From positions 234,185 to 298,184 of the forward strand of contig DHQB01000020.1 of assembly GCA_002410065.1 (NCBI GenBank): 64,000 nt of DNA, in the 5' to 3' direction. This DNA comes from Bacteroidales bacterium UBA5349. GTDB lineage: Bacteria; Bacteroidota; Bacteroidia; Bacteroidales; Tenuifilaceae. This document shows, piece by piece, positions 17,322 through 25,995 of this stretch. A program made the position numbers and the translations under genes. How positions within the stretch are numbered: position 1 is the stretch's first letter; each line of letters opens with the position of its first letter. The notes under the pieces are model-generated. The model worked only from the letters and a program-made list of their open reading frames with translations, was not told the origin of the DNA and searched no databases.

Positions 17322-17873
17322 TTACTCCAATGGTGGTTCAAATCCATAAACAACCCCCTCAACAAAATGGGTAGGAATTTCACCATATCCACCTTTCGAC
17401 TCACGTTTTGAAACCAGAACGACTATACCTCCCATATTAACTGCACGTTTTTTTATGCGGATATCAGCACTCTTTTTTGCAGCTCTTGCATTTCTGGCCT
17501 GAGGCGACGATTGAGCGCTAACCTCACCTAGCGCAAACATTCCTTCAGCATCATCGCGATTATCACTAATGATAACAGTTTGCCAACTATCCTCATCAAC
17601 CATTACAACAGCAAGGCTGTTAAAACTCTCAACACGTCCATTCCGATAAAGAATCTTATGCACCTGTTTCCTGTCCATCTGCTTAACCTCTTTCCCTTCG
17701 TAGGGTATAAGCATTATTTTACTTGCGGTAACACCCTGAACACTAGCAACAACCTTCCTTCCACTTATTAAAACTATGGTATCGGTAGGCTCTACTGTAA
17801 CTTTCTCTTTTTGCTGGGCTACAGAAACAAAAAACATTAAGAACAGCGCAATTGTTACTAATATTCTTCTCAT
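17322..17873 (-). CDS. Exported protein of unknown function
   Basis: A 183-residue protein with a clear signal peptide (RRILVTIALFLMFFVSVAQQ). The next 80 residues (DTIVLISGRKVVASVQGVTASKIMLIPYEGKEVKQMDRKQV in essence) resemble the small beta-domain of Bacteroidota proteins that sense or describe nucleated beta repeats, but no named family can be assigned. The second half is basic (RNARAAKKSADIRIKKRAV), then hydrophobic (MGGIVVLVSKR), ending in FEPPLE. The ATG at 17873 is used; an in-frame TTG at 17882 adds three residues. It is convergent with the anti-sigma gene and may be monocistronic. Confidence 0.6.
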   Translation of the reverse strand: MRRILVTIALFLMFFVSVAQQKEKVTVEPTDTIVLISGRKVVASVQGVTASKIMLIPYEGKEVKQMDRKQVHKILYRNGRVESFNSLAVVMVDEDSWQTVIISDNRDDAEGMFALGEVSAQSSPQARNARAAKKSADIRIKKRAVNMGGIVVLVSKRESKGGYGEIPTHFVEGVVYGFEPPLE

Positions 17874-18032
17874 ATAAATCAAAATTATATCTCCTGGTTA
17901 GTAATCTAAAATCAGATATTACAAATTCACTTTGAGGGATACAAAGGTAATGCCAAAAATAAATTAATGAAATTATTTAAGGCTAAAATCTTGAGAAATA
18001 AACAGAAAGCACATGAACTCCTAGAGAAAACG

Positions 18033-18368
18033 CTAATTCCCCTTTACAAAAAAATAGAATCCTAAAACACAGGGTATAAGGTAAAGCATGGTTCCATGAC
18101 TAATTACACTAGAAAAATTAGTTGCAAAAAGATACCCAAACACAATAGTTATAGCCAAACCAGACAAAACTGTTAAACCTTGTTTTGAGAGCAGTCCTCC
18201 AACCAAAAGCAGAATAGCAAACAAGCAGCTTACCGCTGCAAGGTAAAACACAAAACTGTTAAGGTTTATAGGATAGAGATCTTTAAGAAACAGAAGCACA
18301 ATGTATAAAATAAGAGAAATACGCAAAAGCCAATGTGCAAGGGCTTGTCCTGCTTTGAATGGTTTCAT
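18033..18368 (-). CDS. Small membrane protein of unknown function
   Basis: A 111-residue protein made almost entirely of four hydrophobic segments (about 12-28, 38-60, 64-84 and 90-108) with a short basic N-terminus (KPFKAGQ). No motif is recognised. It stands alone, divergent from plsC across 172 bases. Codon use and the absence of a better frame support a real gene. Confidence 0.55.
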   Translation of the reverse strand: MKPFKAGQALAHWLLRISLILYIVLLFLKDLYPINLNSFVFYLAAVSCLFAILLLVGGLLSKQGLTVLSGLAITIVFGYLFATNFSSVISHGTMLYLIPCVLGFYFFVKGN

Positions 18369-18481
18369 AGGTCTATTTTTTTATAAGGTACTTTAAGAAT
18401 ATCCGCACTAAATATACTCGTGATTTACAATGTAAAATTAAACATTTGTTTCGAAAAGATAACTAGTTTTTATTTGACAAT

Positions 18482-18511
18482 TTGTCCAAACCAATCAATA
18501 GACTATTTTTG
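18482..18511 (+). promoter_or_regulatory. Bacteroidota housekeeping promoter before plsC
   Basis: TTG at 18482-18484 and TATTTTTG at 18504-18511 are separated by 19 bases, an exact match to the -33/-7 consensus (TTG, 19 to 21, TAnnTTTG). The acyltransferase ATG follows 29 bases later. Confidence 0.75.
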
Positions 18512-18540
18512 TAGGCTAATTGATACTGTAATATAAAGGG

Positions 18541-19338
18541 ATGAACCAGTTTGTTATTAAATACATTGTGATGCCGATTGTATGGATACTAATAGGTATA
18601 ACATCTCTTATGTTCTTTACTTTTAGTACAGTCATTTGGCTCTTTACTTTTTGGTGGGATAAACGATTATGGCTACTCCACAGATACTCTTGCATTTGGG
18701 CAATGTTTTACATTTGGGTAAATCCGTTTTGGAAAATCGACTTAGAAGGGAAGGAAAACATTAAAAAGGGTCAAACCTACATTGTCATTTCAAATCACCA
18801 AAGCGCATTTGATATCGTGCTACTTTATGGTCTTTGGATGCATTTTAAGTGGGTTGCTAAAAGAGAAGTATTTAGAGTTCCTGTAATTGGCTGGAACCTA
18901 TGGTTAAACAAGCATATTGTGATAGACCGCGCAAGCGTTAGGGGTGCTCGCAAAATGATTATTGAAGCACAAAAAAACCTTAACATGGGAAACTCTGTGC
19001 TAATATTCCCAGAGGGGACTAGAAGCACCGATGGAGCCGTAAAACGGTTTAAGGATGGCGCATTTGTTCTTGCAAAAAAAACCAACTATCCCATTTTGCC
19101 TGTTATTGTTGAGGGAAGTTTGGAGGTTTTTCCGAAGAAAGGTTACGTTTTAAAAGGCTCCCAAACGTTTAAAATGAGAATACTCGAGCCTATAGAGCCC
19201 ACTGACTTTGAAGGCAAAGATGCTGACGAACTGGCCAAAGAGATCAATAAAATGTACGTTGAACTGCATAGCAAAATAGCGCCTCAACATTATAATTTTT
19301 CTTCAAAACTGGAATCAAGTAGCAACATGCATTCATAA
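18541..19338 (+). CDS. plsC: 1-acyl-sn-glycerol-3-phosphate acyltransferase
   Basis: A 265-residue membrane-associated acyltransferase that makes phosphatidic acid from lysophosphatidic acid. Two N-terminal hydrophobic segments (about 5-40) are followed by the PlsC domain: motif I SNHQSAFDIV (the H-x4-D catalytic pair), motif II WVAKREVF, motif III IFPEGTRST and motif IV PILPVIVEGS. The order and spacing are canonical. It has its own consensus promoter and lies 49 bases before purE. Related enzymes can act on ornithine or other lyso-lipids, so the exact substrate is by family. Confidence 0.9.
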   Translation: MNQFVIKYIVMPIVWILIGITSLMFFTFSTVIWLFTFWWDKRLWLLHRYSCIWAMFYIWVNPFWKIDLEGKENIKKGQTYIVISNHQSAFDIVLLYGLWMHFKWVAKREVFRVPVIGWNLWLNKHIVIDRASVRGARKMIIEAQKNLNMGNSVLIFPEGTRSTDGAVKRFKDGAFVLAKKTNYPILPVIVEGSLEVFPKKGYVLKGSQTFKMRILEPIEPTDFEGKDADELAKEINKMYVELHSKIAPQHYNFSSKLESSSNMHS

Positions 19339-19350
19339 ATACCCGAACCA

Positions 19351-19370
19351 ATTATATTTTAAAATATAAT
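19351..19370. repeat. Perfect 20-bp AT palindrome between plsC and purE
   Basis: ATTATATTTTAAAATATAAT is a perfect inverted repeat without a loop. It is 12 bases past the plsC stop and 17 bases before the purE ATG. It might be an operator or a weak bidirectional terminator; nothing else supports either role. Confidence 0.5.
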
Positions 19371-19387
19371 CACTAAAACAAAAAAAG

Positions 19388-19906
19388 ATGAATCCAAAGG
19401 TTAGCATTATTATGGGCAGTACATCAGATATGCCAATTATGGAGGATACTTGCAAAATTTTAAACGAGCTTAAAATTCCATTTGAGGTTAATGCACTTTC
19501 TGCTCATCGTACACCCGATGCTGTTGCCGAATTTGCTCGCAACGCGCATAAAAATGGCATTAAAGTAATTATTGCCGGCGCTGGCGGTGCGGCTCACCTA
19601 CCTGGTGTAATAGCCGCTTTTACTCCCATACCCGTTATTGGCGTTCCCATTAAAGCGTCTATCTCACTTGATGGGTGGGATTCAATTCTTTCTATTCTGC
19701 AAATGCCCAGTGGAATACCAGTTGCTACAGTTGCATTAAACGGTGCCAGAAATGCAGGAATCTTAGCCGCTCAGATTATTGGAACAGGAGATGATGAAGT
19801 TTTCCAAAGAGTTAGCAGCTTTAAGGCAGAACTGGCAAGTAAAGTAGTGTCGGCAAATACAGAACTATCCAAAGTTCAGTTTGAATACAGAACCAATGGG
19901 AAATGA
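19388..19906 (+). CDS. purE: N5-carboxyaminoimidazole ribonucleotide mutase
   Basis: A 172-residue enzyme of purine synthesis that converts N5-CAIR to CAIR. The class I signatures are present: MGSTSDMP with the catalytic region at the N-terminus, SAHRTPD containing the active-site histidine, AGAGGAAHLPGV and PVIGVPI. Length is standard. purK is not in the window; purH lies 6 kb downstream. The last four bases overlap the ATG of the next gene. Confidence 0.95.
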   Translation: MNPKVSIIMGSTSDMPIMEDTCKILNELKIPFEVNALSAHRTPDAVAEFARNAHKNGIKVIIAGAGGAAHLPGVIAAFTPIPVIGVPIKASISLDGWDSILSILQMPSGIPVATVALNGARNAGILAAQIIGTGDDEVFQRVSSFKAELASKVVSANTELSKVQFEYRTNGK

Positions 19907-20796
19907 TTGAATTCAAAATTAACCTATTTAAAAATTTAACAATTATTGCAAAGCACCTGGTTGCTCTTGCATTTGTTGCTCTACTTAATCTAACCCCTTT
20001 TGTGGCATGGTCAGGGATACCCCAAGAGCAACCCGGCAGTAGGGCTGCTGCATTAGCCTATAGCGTTACAAGCCTAACCGATGGATGGTCGCTTTTTCAC
20101 AACCAAGCAGGCTTGGGGTATCAAGAGCATAGCTGGATAGGGGTTCATCATGAGAATCGATTTATTACTCCCGAACTTAGTTTTAGTGCATTGGGCGGAA
20201 TTATCCCTGTTAAATCGGGGGCATTGGGGATAAGCATCAAAAGGCTTGGCTTTAGCCAGTTTAATCAAACAAAAGTTGGCCTTGCCTATGGTATGAAGTT
20301 GGCACCAACCCTAAGCGCTGGTGTTCAGTTAAACGCTCACCATATATATTTTGCTGGCGAGTATGGTAGCACAACGGCCTTTTCTGCAGAGGGAGGTATT
20401 CTGTACTCTCCTACCAACAATTTTAGTGTTGGGGTTCACATAATCAATCTTACCCGATCAAGGTTGCACGATGAGGAGCGCATACCGACAGTGTTAAACC
20501 TTGGGTTATCCTATCAACTTAGCGAAATGCTAATGGTTACCGCTGGTGCAGAAAAAAATCTTGATGCAGATTTTTCCTTTAACGCGGGAATTGAATTTGT
20601 ACCAATCAATAATTTATACTTCCGCACTGGTATGGCCTCAAAGCCTTCTCTGCTTAGCTTTGGCGTTGGATATATAATTAATGCAATTCAAATTGATATT
20701 GCATTTACCCGACATGAATTTTTAGGCTATACGCCCCATTTTAGCCTTGCGTACACTTTTGGTTCCAGCCACAAAGTAACCGACAAAGCCCCCTAA
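19903..20796 (+). CDS. PorV/PorQ-like outer-membrane beta-barrel protein
   Basis: A 297-residue outer-membrane protein. A signal segment (about 15-40, ends near FVAWSG) is followed by the phrase SRAAALAYSVTSLTDGWSLFHNQAGL, typical of the PorV/PorQ and FadL-like family in Bacteroidota. Alternating beta strands with terminal aromatic residues run to the end (FSLAYTFG). PorV carries T9SS cargo and PorQ-like members accompany it, but this copy could be a divergent paralogue. It overlaps purE by four bases and precedes another outer-membrane gene by four, so the three are translationally coupled. Confidence 0.72.
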   Translation: MIEFKINLFKNLTIIAKHLVALAFVALLNLTPFVAWSGIPQEQPGSRAAALAYSVTSLTDGWSLFHNQAGLGYQEHSWIGVHHENRFITPELSFSALGGIIPVKSGALGISIKRLGFSQFNQTKVGLAYGMKLAPTLSAGVQLNAHHIYFAGEYGSTTAFSAEGGILYSPTNNFSVGVHIINLTRSRLHDEERIPTVLNLGLSYQLSEMLMVTAGAEKNLDADFSFNAGIEFVPINNLYFRTGMASKPSLLSFGVGYIINAIQIDIAFTRHEFLGYTPHFSLAYTFGSSHKVTDKAP

Positions 20797-20800
20797 AAGC

Positions 20801-22867
20801 ATGTTCCTAAAAAAACTACTTATATCCTTTACCATTTGTATCTGGGCCTTCTCCTTGCATGCGCAAATATCAGTTATCGATCCGCAGAGCATTATTGCTG
20901 ATATTGTGGAAGAGATAATTGCAAACTCCGAGGATGATGTTGATCTAGATGCCTTAATGGATGAACTAGTTTTTTTTGCCGAAAACCCTATTAATATCAA
21001 CTCAACTACCCAAGAGGAACTTGGACGATTAATCTTCCTTTCCGATTTTCAAATAATTGCTTTGCTCGACTATGTGAAAAATTATGGGCCAATGTTTTCG
21101 GTTTATGAATTGCAACTTGTAGTTGGCTTTGACTACAATGATATTAATCGGCTAATCCCTTTCGTTAAAACCGATACAGAAGCAAAGCAAGACCAACGAG
21201 TCCCTCTTTTTAAATGGGGTAAGCACGATTTATTCCTAAGGGCACGCTCCTTAATTGAAGATCAGGTTGGCTACACTTTACCGCCAGACAGCAACCCTGA
21301 AGCCTCGAGATATAAAGGGAATAAATTAGGGCTTTACACTCGATACTCCTACAGAACCAAGGGTGGCTTGCAAATGGGGTTTGTTGGTGAAAAAGATCCG
21401 GGTGAAGAATTCTTCAAGGGTTCAAATCCCTATGGGTTCGACCATTACTCTTTTCACTTACAAATAGATGAAATTGGGAAGATTAAGCGATTGGTGGTTG
21501 GTGATTTTAACGCCACTTTTGGGCAAGGCCTAACCATGTGGACAAGCACCTCGTTTGGAAAATCGCCCGACCCCATGGGGGTAAGAAAAAGAGCCAATGG
21601 TCTCACAAGGTTCAGCTCCACCAACGAAAATGAGTTTTTAAGAGGTGCAGGTGCAACCATACAAGTTGGACGTTTCGATGTAAGTGTTTTTGGCTCATAC
21701 AAACACATTGATGCAAACCTTACCGACTCGCTAATTGATGGGCTTTCGTTGTTTACCACACGCCCCATAAGCGGATTACATCGTACATCAACTGAAATTA
21801 GCAACAAGAAAACTTTGGCAGAATTTGTTACTGGCGGTAACATCAGCATTGCTCTAAAAAAACTAAACCTTGGGGCAACCGCATCATTTGTAAACCTTAA
21901 TGGTGTTTACGACCCTCCAAATCAACCCTATCGCTACTTTGAACCACAACTTAAGGATAGGGTAAATGTTGGCATCGACTTTAGCTATGGATTAGGCAAC
22001 CATCTGTTTTTTGGTGAAGCGGCAACCACCGTTAATCACGGAAGCGGTATTGTATCAGGAGGATTGTTTCGACTACACCCTCAGCTAACGCTGTCGATTC
22101 TTGGCAGACATTACCAAAGAGATTATAGCACCTACTACACAAATGCACTTGCCGATGGATCGGGGCCAGCAAATGAATCGGGTATTCTAACCGGCTTTAA
22201 TTTATTACTATATAAAAACTGGCAGCTGTCGGGATACGTCGATGTGTTTCAGTCAGCATGGTTACGGTACGGTGTCAATGCCCCATCTAGGGGGCACGAT
22301 TATCTACTTGAGGCATCATATAGCCCACGGACGAGGCTAAACGTAAAACTCAGGTATAGGTTCAAACAAAAAAACAAGAACCAAGTTGTTGATGAAGAAC
22401 CAAACAGTTGGGTGATACCATACGATCAGCAAGCGCTCCGATTCCATTTAGCATACAACCCAACCCGAACGATTTACCTGAAAACTCGCATTGAATTTTC
22501 GTGGTACAATGAGGAAAATCTGCCCCAGGAAAGCGGAATAATGCTATATCAAGATATATCGTATCAACCGCAGAACATTCCTTTGTCGATTACAGGAAGA
22601 TTTGCTATTTTCGAAACCGACTCGTGGAACACCCGGATTTATGCCTATGAAAATGATATTTTGTATTACTTTTCTATTCCCGCATACTATTCGCGTGGGA
22701 CAAGGGCATACCTATTAGCAAAGTACTCGATTAAGACCAACATTGATATTTGGTTTAGGGTAGCACAAACCTACTTTGCAGATCAAAAGGAACTTGGCTC
22801 TGGCCTCGATAAAATTGACGGTCCAACACGTTCTGATGTAAGAATTCAATTGCGATACAAGTTTTAA
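20801..22867 (+). CDS. Helix-hairpin-helix protein with outer-membrane barrel-like C-terminus
   Basis: A 688-residue exported protein. A signal peptide (LLISFTICIWAFSLHAQ) is followed at about 60-125 by ComEA-like helix-hairpin-helix repeats (NPININSTTQEELGRLIFLSDFQ; then GPMFSVYELQLVVGFDYND). The remaining 550 residues are strand-rich with aromatic and glycine patterning, ending in RSDVRIQLRYKF with a terminal phenylalanine, as in outer-membrane barrels. This two-part type is widespread in Bacteroidota and uncharacterised. It is coupled to the PorV-like gene upstream, which suggests a shared envelope role rather than DNA uptake. Confidence 0.7.
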   Translation: MFLKKLLISFTICIWAFSLHAQISVIDPQSIIADIVEEIIANSEDDVDLDALMDELVFFAENPININSTTQEELGRLIFLSDFQIIALLDYVKNYGPMFSVYELQLVVGFDYNDINRLIPFVKTDTEAKQDQRVPLFKWGKHDLFLRARSLIEDQVGYTLPPDSNPEASRYKGNKLGLYTRYSYRTKGGLQMGFVGEKDPGEEFFKGSNPYGFDHYSFHLQIDEIGKIKRLVVGDFNATFGQGLTMWTSTSFGKSPDPMGVRKRANGLTRFSSTNENEFLRGAGATIQVGRFDVSVFGSYKHIDANLTDSLIDGLSLFTTRPISGLHRTSTEISNKKTLAEFVTGGNISIALKKLNLGATASFVNLNGVYDPPNQPYRYFEPQLKDRVNVGIDFSYGLGNHLFFGEAATTVNHGSGIVSGGLFRLHPQLTLSILGRHYQRDYSTYYTNALADGSGPANESGILTGFNLLLYKNWQLSGYVDVFQSAWLRYGVNAPSRGHDYLLEASYSPRTRLNVKLRYRFKQKNKNQVVDEEPNSWVIPYDQQALRFHLAYNPTRTIYLKTRIEFSWYNEENLPQESGIMLYQDISYQPQNIPLSITGRFAIFETDSWNTRIYAYENDILYYFSIPAYYSRGTRAYLLAKYSIKTNIDIWFRVAQTYFADQKELGSGLDKIDGPTRSDVRIQLRYKF

Positions 22868-22883
22868 CTAAACTCAACAAAAA

Positions 22884-23738
22884 ATGGCACTCACTACTTT
22901 AGCTGAAAGCAAAATCATATTATATCCAACAATTATAATTATAACAGCCATTACTTGTTGGATAATTATTAAAATAATAAGGTCGTTAATGACCCGGAGC
23001 ATCAAAAGAGCCTCGGCTGTACTCAGGGTTGATCCTACTCGATATACTTTTCTGAAAAATACAGTTAGCGTTTTTTTTATCGGATTAGGAATTGCAATAA
23101 TATTTCGTTTAATACCAGAACTCCAAAAAATTTCATTGCCTATTTTTGCAGGTGCGGGCGTTCTTGCAGCCATTATTGGATTTGCCTCTCAGCAAGCACT
23201 TTCAAATATTGTTGGGGGTATTTTTATTGTGATGTTCAGGCCGTTTAGGGTTGGAGATATTATAAAAGTTAAGCAAATACATACTGGTACGGTTGAGGAT
23301 ATCACGCTAAGGCACACAATTATTCGCAATTTTGAGAACAAGCGAATTGTAATTCCAAATGCACTAATGAATGCCGAGGTGATTGAAAACGCAAACCTAA
23401 ACGACGAGCGCACATGTAACCATTTAGAGATTGGCATATCGTATACTACCAATATCGATTTGGCTATGGATATAATGAGAGAAGAGGTTGAAAAGCATCC
23501 CTTGTCAATAGATCCAAGAACACCAAACGATATTAGAGAGAACAAACCCAGAACACCTGTTAAGATTGTTAGCCTTAATGAATCGTCAATTATAGTTAGA
23601 GCATGGGTTTGGGCTGGAACCCCATCTGATTCGTTTAACCTGCGCTGCGATTTGCTCAAGAGCATTAAGCAAGAGTTCGATAAGCAGAACATAGAAATCC
23701 CCCTTCCACAGCGAGTAATACATACCAAAAGCGAATAA
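22884..23738 (+). CDS. MscS-family mechanosensitive ion channel
   Basis: A 284-residue inner-membrane channel. Two helices (about 12-32 and 53-75) precede the pore helix TM3 (about 85-115: GAGVLAAIIGFASQQALSNIVGGIFI), which carries the glycine/alanine packing of MscS. Then comes the beta domain (FRPFRVGDIIKV) and the C-terminal alpha/beta domain. It lacks large N-terminal extensions, so it is of the small MscS type that releases solutes under hypo-osmotic shock. Its stop overlaps the rsmA start (TAATG). Confidence 0.9.
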   Translation: MALTTLAESKIILYPTIIIITAITCWIIIKIIRSLMTRSIKRASAVLRVDPTRYTFLKNTVSVFFIGLGIAIIFRLIPELQKISLPIFAGAGVLAAIIGFASQQALSNIVGGIFIVMFRPFRVGDIIKVKQIHTGTVEDITLRHTIIRNFENKRIVIPNALMNAEVIENANLNDERTCNHLEIGISYTTNIDLAMDIMREEVEKHPLSIDPRTPNDIRENKPRTPVKIVSLNESSIIVRAWVWAGTPSDSFNLRCDLLKSIKQEFDKQNIEIPLPQRVIHTKSE

Positions 23739-24514
23739 TGCAACGAGTGCGACCAAAAAAACAGTTAGGGCAACACTTCCTTAACGACAAGAACATAGCC
23801 CAGCGCATAGTAAGCAGCCTTGATGCCAGTAGTGTTGATGCTGTACTAGAAATTGGTCCTGGCATGGGGGTCCTTACCGAAATGTTGCTGGAAAGATTTG
23901 GCGAGAAGCTATTTGCAGCCGAAGTTGACATAGAGTCTATTGAGTACCTAAGCGAAAGCCTCCCAAAACTAAAGGACAGGCTGATACATGCCGACTTTCT
24001 ATCGTACCAACTAGATAATATTTTAGGTGGAAAAATCGCAATAATCGGTAATTTCCCTTACAACATCTCTTCACAAATCTTTTTTAAAGTTATTGAAAAC
24101 AGGGATTCGGTTATCGAGGTTGTGGGTATGGTTCAGCGCGAGGTTGGGCAACGTATTTGTGAACCTCCTGGCTCAAAAACATATGGTATACTAAGCGTTT
24201 TGCTGCAAGCCTACTTTGACATACAATACCTTTTTACGGTTAGCGAGGGCGTATTCACCCCGCCACCAAAGGTTAAGTCAGCGGTTATCAGGCTAACACG
24301 GAACAGCACAATCAACTTAAGTTGCAATGAGAAATTGTTTCACAAAGTAGTAAAAGCGGGGTTTAACCAGAGGCGCAAAATGCTTCGCAATTCAATCCGT
24401 TCAGCCTTTGGTGATATAAAAGAAGTACATCCCCTATTCGACAAACGCCCAGAGCAACTTAGCGTTGCCGAGTTTGTTGAACTAACCAACCATATTGAAA
24501 AGCAGATTGGCTAA
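23738..24514 (+). CDS. rsmA: 16S rRNA (adenine1518-N6/adenine1519-N6)-dimethyltransferase
   Basis: A 258-residue methyltransferase (KsgA) that dimethylates two adjacent adenines near the 3' end of 16S rRNA. SAM motif I is EIGPGMGVLTEML; the catalytic NxPY motif is NFPYNISSQI. The N-terminal KKQLGQHFLNDKN and the C-terminal FNQRRKMLRNS are diagnostic. It is translationally coupled to the MscS gene and its last four bases overlap the end of the convergent permease gene. Confidence 0.97.
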   Translation: MQRVRPKKQLGQHFLNDKNIAQRIVSSLDASSVDAVLEIGPGMGVLTEMLLERFGEKLFAAEVDIESIEYLSESLPKLKDRLIHADFLSYQLDNILGGKIAIIGNFPYNISSQIFFKVIENRDSVIEVVGMVQREVGQRICEPPGSKTYGILSVLLQAYFDIQYLFTVSEGVFTPPPKVKSAVIRLTRNSTINLSCNEKLFHKVVKAGFNQRRKMLRNSIRSAFGDIKEVHPLFDKRPEQLSVAEFVELTNHIEKQIG

Positions 24515-25776
24515 GATTTGGTGTTTATAGCTTCAACTGGACTTAACCTTGAGGCTTTCCATGCAGGTGCATACCCTGATATAATTCCAATTATGGCCGA
24601 TACCATCAACCCCAGCAAGATATTATCAAAGGTTAAGGATATTTTGAATTCAGACAGATTACTAACCAGTGTAGTACCTATAAAAATAAAAAATAATCCT
24701 ATTGCTCCACCCGTTATTGATAGCAATACTGACTCATACAGAAACTGAAGAAGGATAAATGAGTTCTTCGCTCCCAAGGCTTTCTGAATACCAATAATAC
24801 TTGTCCGCTCCTTTACCGAAACAAACATAATGTTGGCAATACCAAAACCACCCACTAAGATAGAGAACCCCCCAATTATCCATCCTGCCAAATTGATCAT
24901 AATAAAAATATTATCAATTCCTTGCTTTAAAAGGCTAACCTGATTCAGTGCAAAATCATCCTCCTCTATTGGCTTAATTCTTCTAATGGTTCTAAGTATC
25001 CCCCTTAGTTCATCAATTAGCTCATTGGTTGGCAATCCATCCTTGGCTTTTACCATTATAGTTAACCCCACCATGCGCATATCAACAAATGAGCGAGCAA
25101 AACCTATAGGAATAAGCGCTAAATTATCATTACTTTGATCACCCAAAGCCGATTTACCCTCCTTTTTCAAAACCCCTATTACCTCAACATTGTAACCCCC
25201 AATTTTCAGTATTTCCCCAACTGCATTTGCACCCAAAAACAGCTCATTGGCCAACTCATTCCCTAACACAGTAATGTGACGTCCCGATTCTATTTCAAAG
25301 GGCGAAAAATATCGACCTTCAGAAATATCAAAAGATCTGATGTCCTCATACTGATCCGATATGGCCATGATTTGATTGCGTGGTGCTGAATTCTTGCCAT
25401 ACTTTACTGTGGCCGAAAAGTTGAGCATTACTGCAGATGCCTTTGCAAATTGGCTTTGGCTCCTAATCTCTGCCAATTCTTCAACCGAAGGTTGAGGACG
25501 ATTCATGTATTTCCACCACGGATAATCACCACTCATTGACCATGGCCACTTTTGAACGTAAACCACGTTATCACCTAACGACTCGAGGCTATCGCGCACA
25601 TTCTTCTCCAACGAATCGAGAATTGTAAAAACAGCAATGATGGCAAATATTCCAATGGTGATTCCAAAAAGCGATAAAAAAGTACGCATCTTATTCACGG
25701 TAATTGATTGGTATGCAAAATTCATGCTCTCTCGCATAACCTTCACCAGAATTACCATTGATTTAATCTGTTTCAT
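24511..25776 (-). CDS. MacB/FtsX-type ABC transporter permease
   Basis: A 421-residue membrane protein with one N-terminal helix (about 32-55, TFLSLFGITIGIFAIIAVF), a MacB_PCD periplasmic domain (about 60-250), and three C-terminal helices forming an FtsX domain (about 290-410). The phrase SVKERTSIIGIQKALGAKNSFIL is the cytoplasmic coupling motif of the family. Such permeases work with a LolD/MacB-type ATPase, and none is adjacent. The minus-strand TACCTTTG at 25839-25832 is a good -7 box 55 bases before the ATG. Confidence 0.87.
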   Translation of the reverse strand: MKQIKSMVILVKVMRESMNFAYQSITVNKMRTFLSLFGITIGIFAIIAVFTILDSLEKNVRDSLESLGDNVVYVQKWPWSMSGDYPWWKYMNRPQPSVEELAEIRSQSQFAKASAVMLNFSATVKYGKNSAPRNQIMAISDQYEDIRSFDISEGRYFSPFEIESGRHITVLGNELANELFLGANAVGEILKIGGYNVEVIGVLKKEGKSALGDQSNDNLALIPIGFARSFVDMRMVGLTIMVKAKDGLPTNELIDELRGILRTIRRIKPIEEDDFALNQVSLLKQGIDNIFIMINLAGWIIGGFSILVGGFGIANIMFVSVKERTSIIGIQKALGAKNSFILLQFLYESVLLSITGGAIGLFFIFIGTTLVSNLSEFKISLTFDNILLGLMVSAIIGIISGYAPAWKASRLSPVEAINTKS

Positions 25777-25995
25777 ACTAATTTTTTAGACAAGAAGATA
25801 TTCTCAATACTAAACAATTTTGTTTAATGCTCAAAGGTATAAAAAGCGAATAAAAAAAATACGCTACATATTATTAATTTATACCCATTTAAGAATGGTA
25901 AATTCGATGCTTTTAGCCATTTTTGTATCCTGTTTCTGCGTATTGCTGCGCTCAACCCAATGTACAACCGATTTAAACGCCTGACAAACAAAAGG

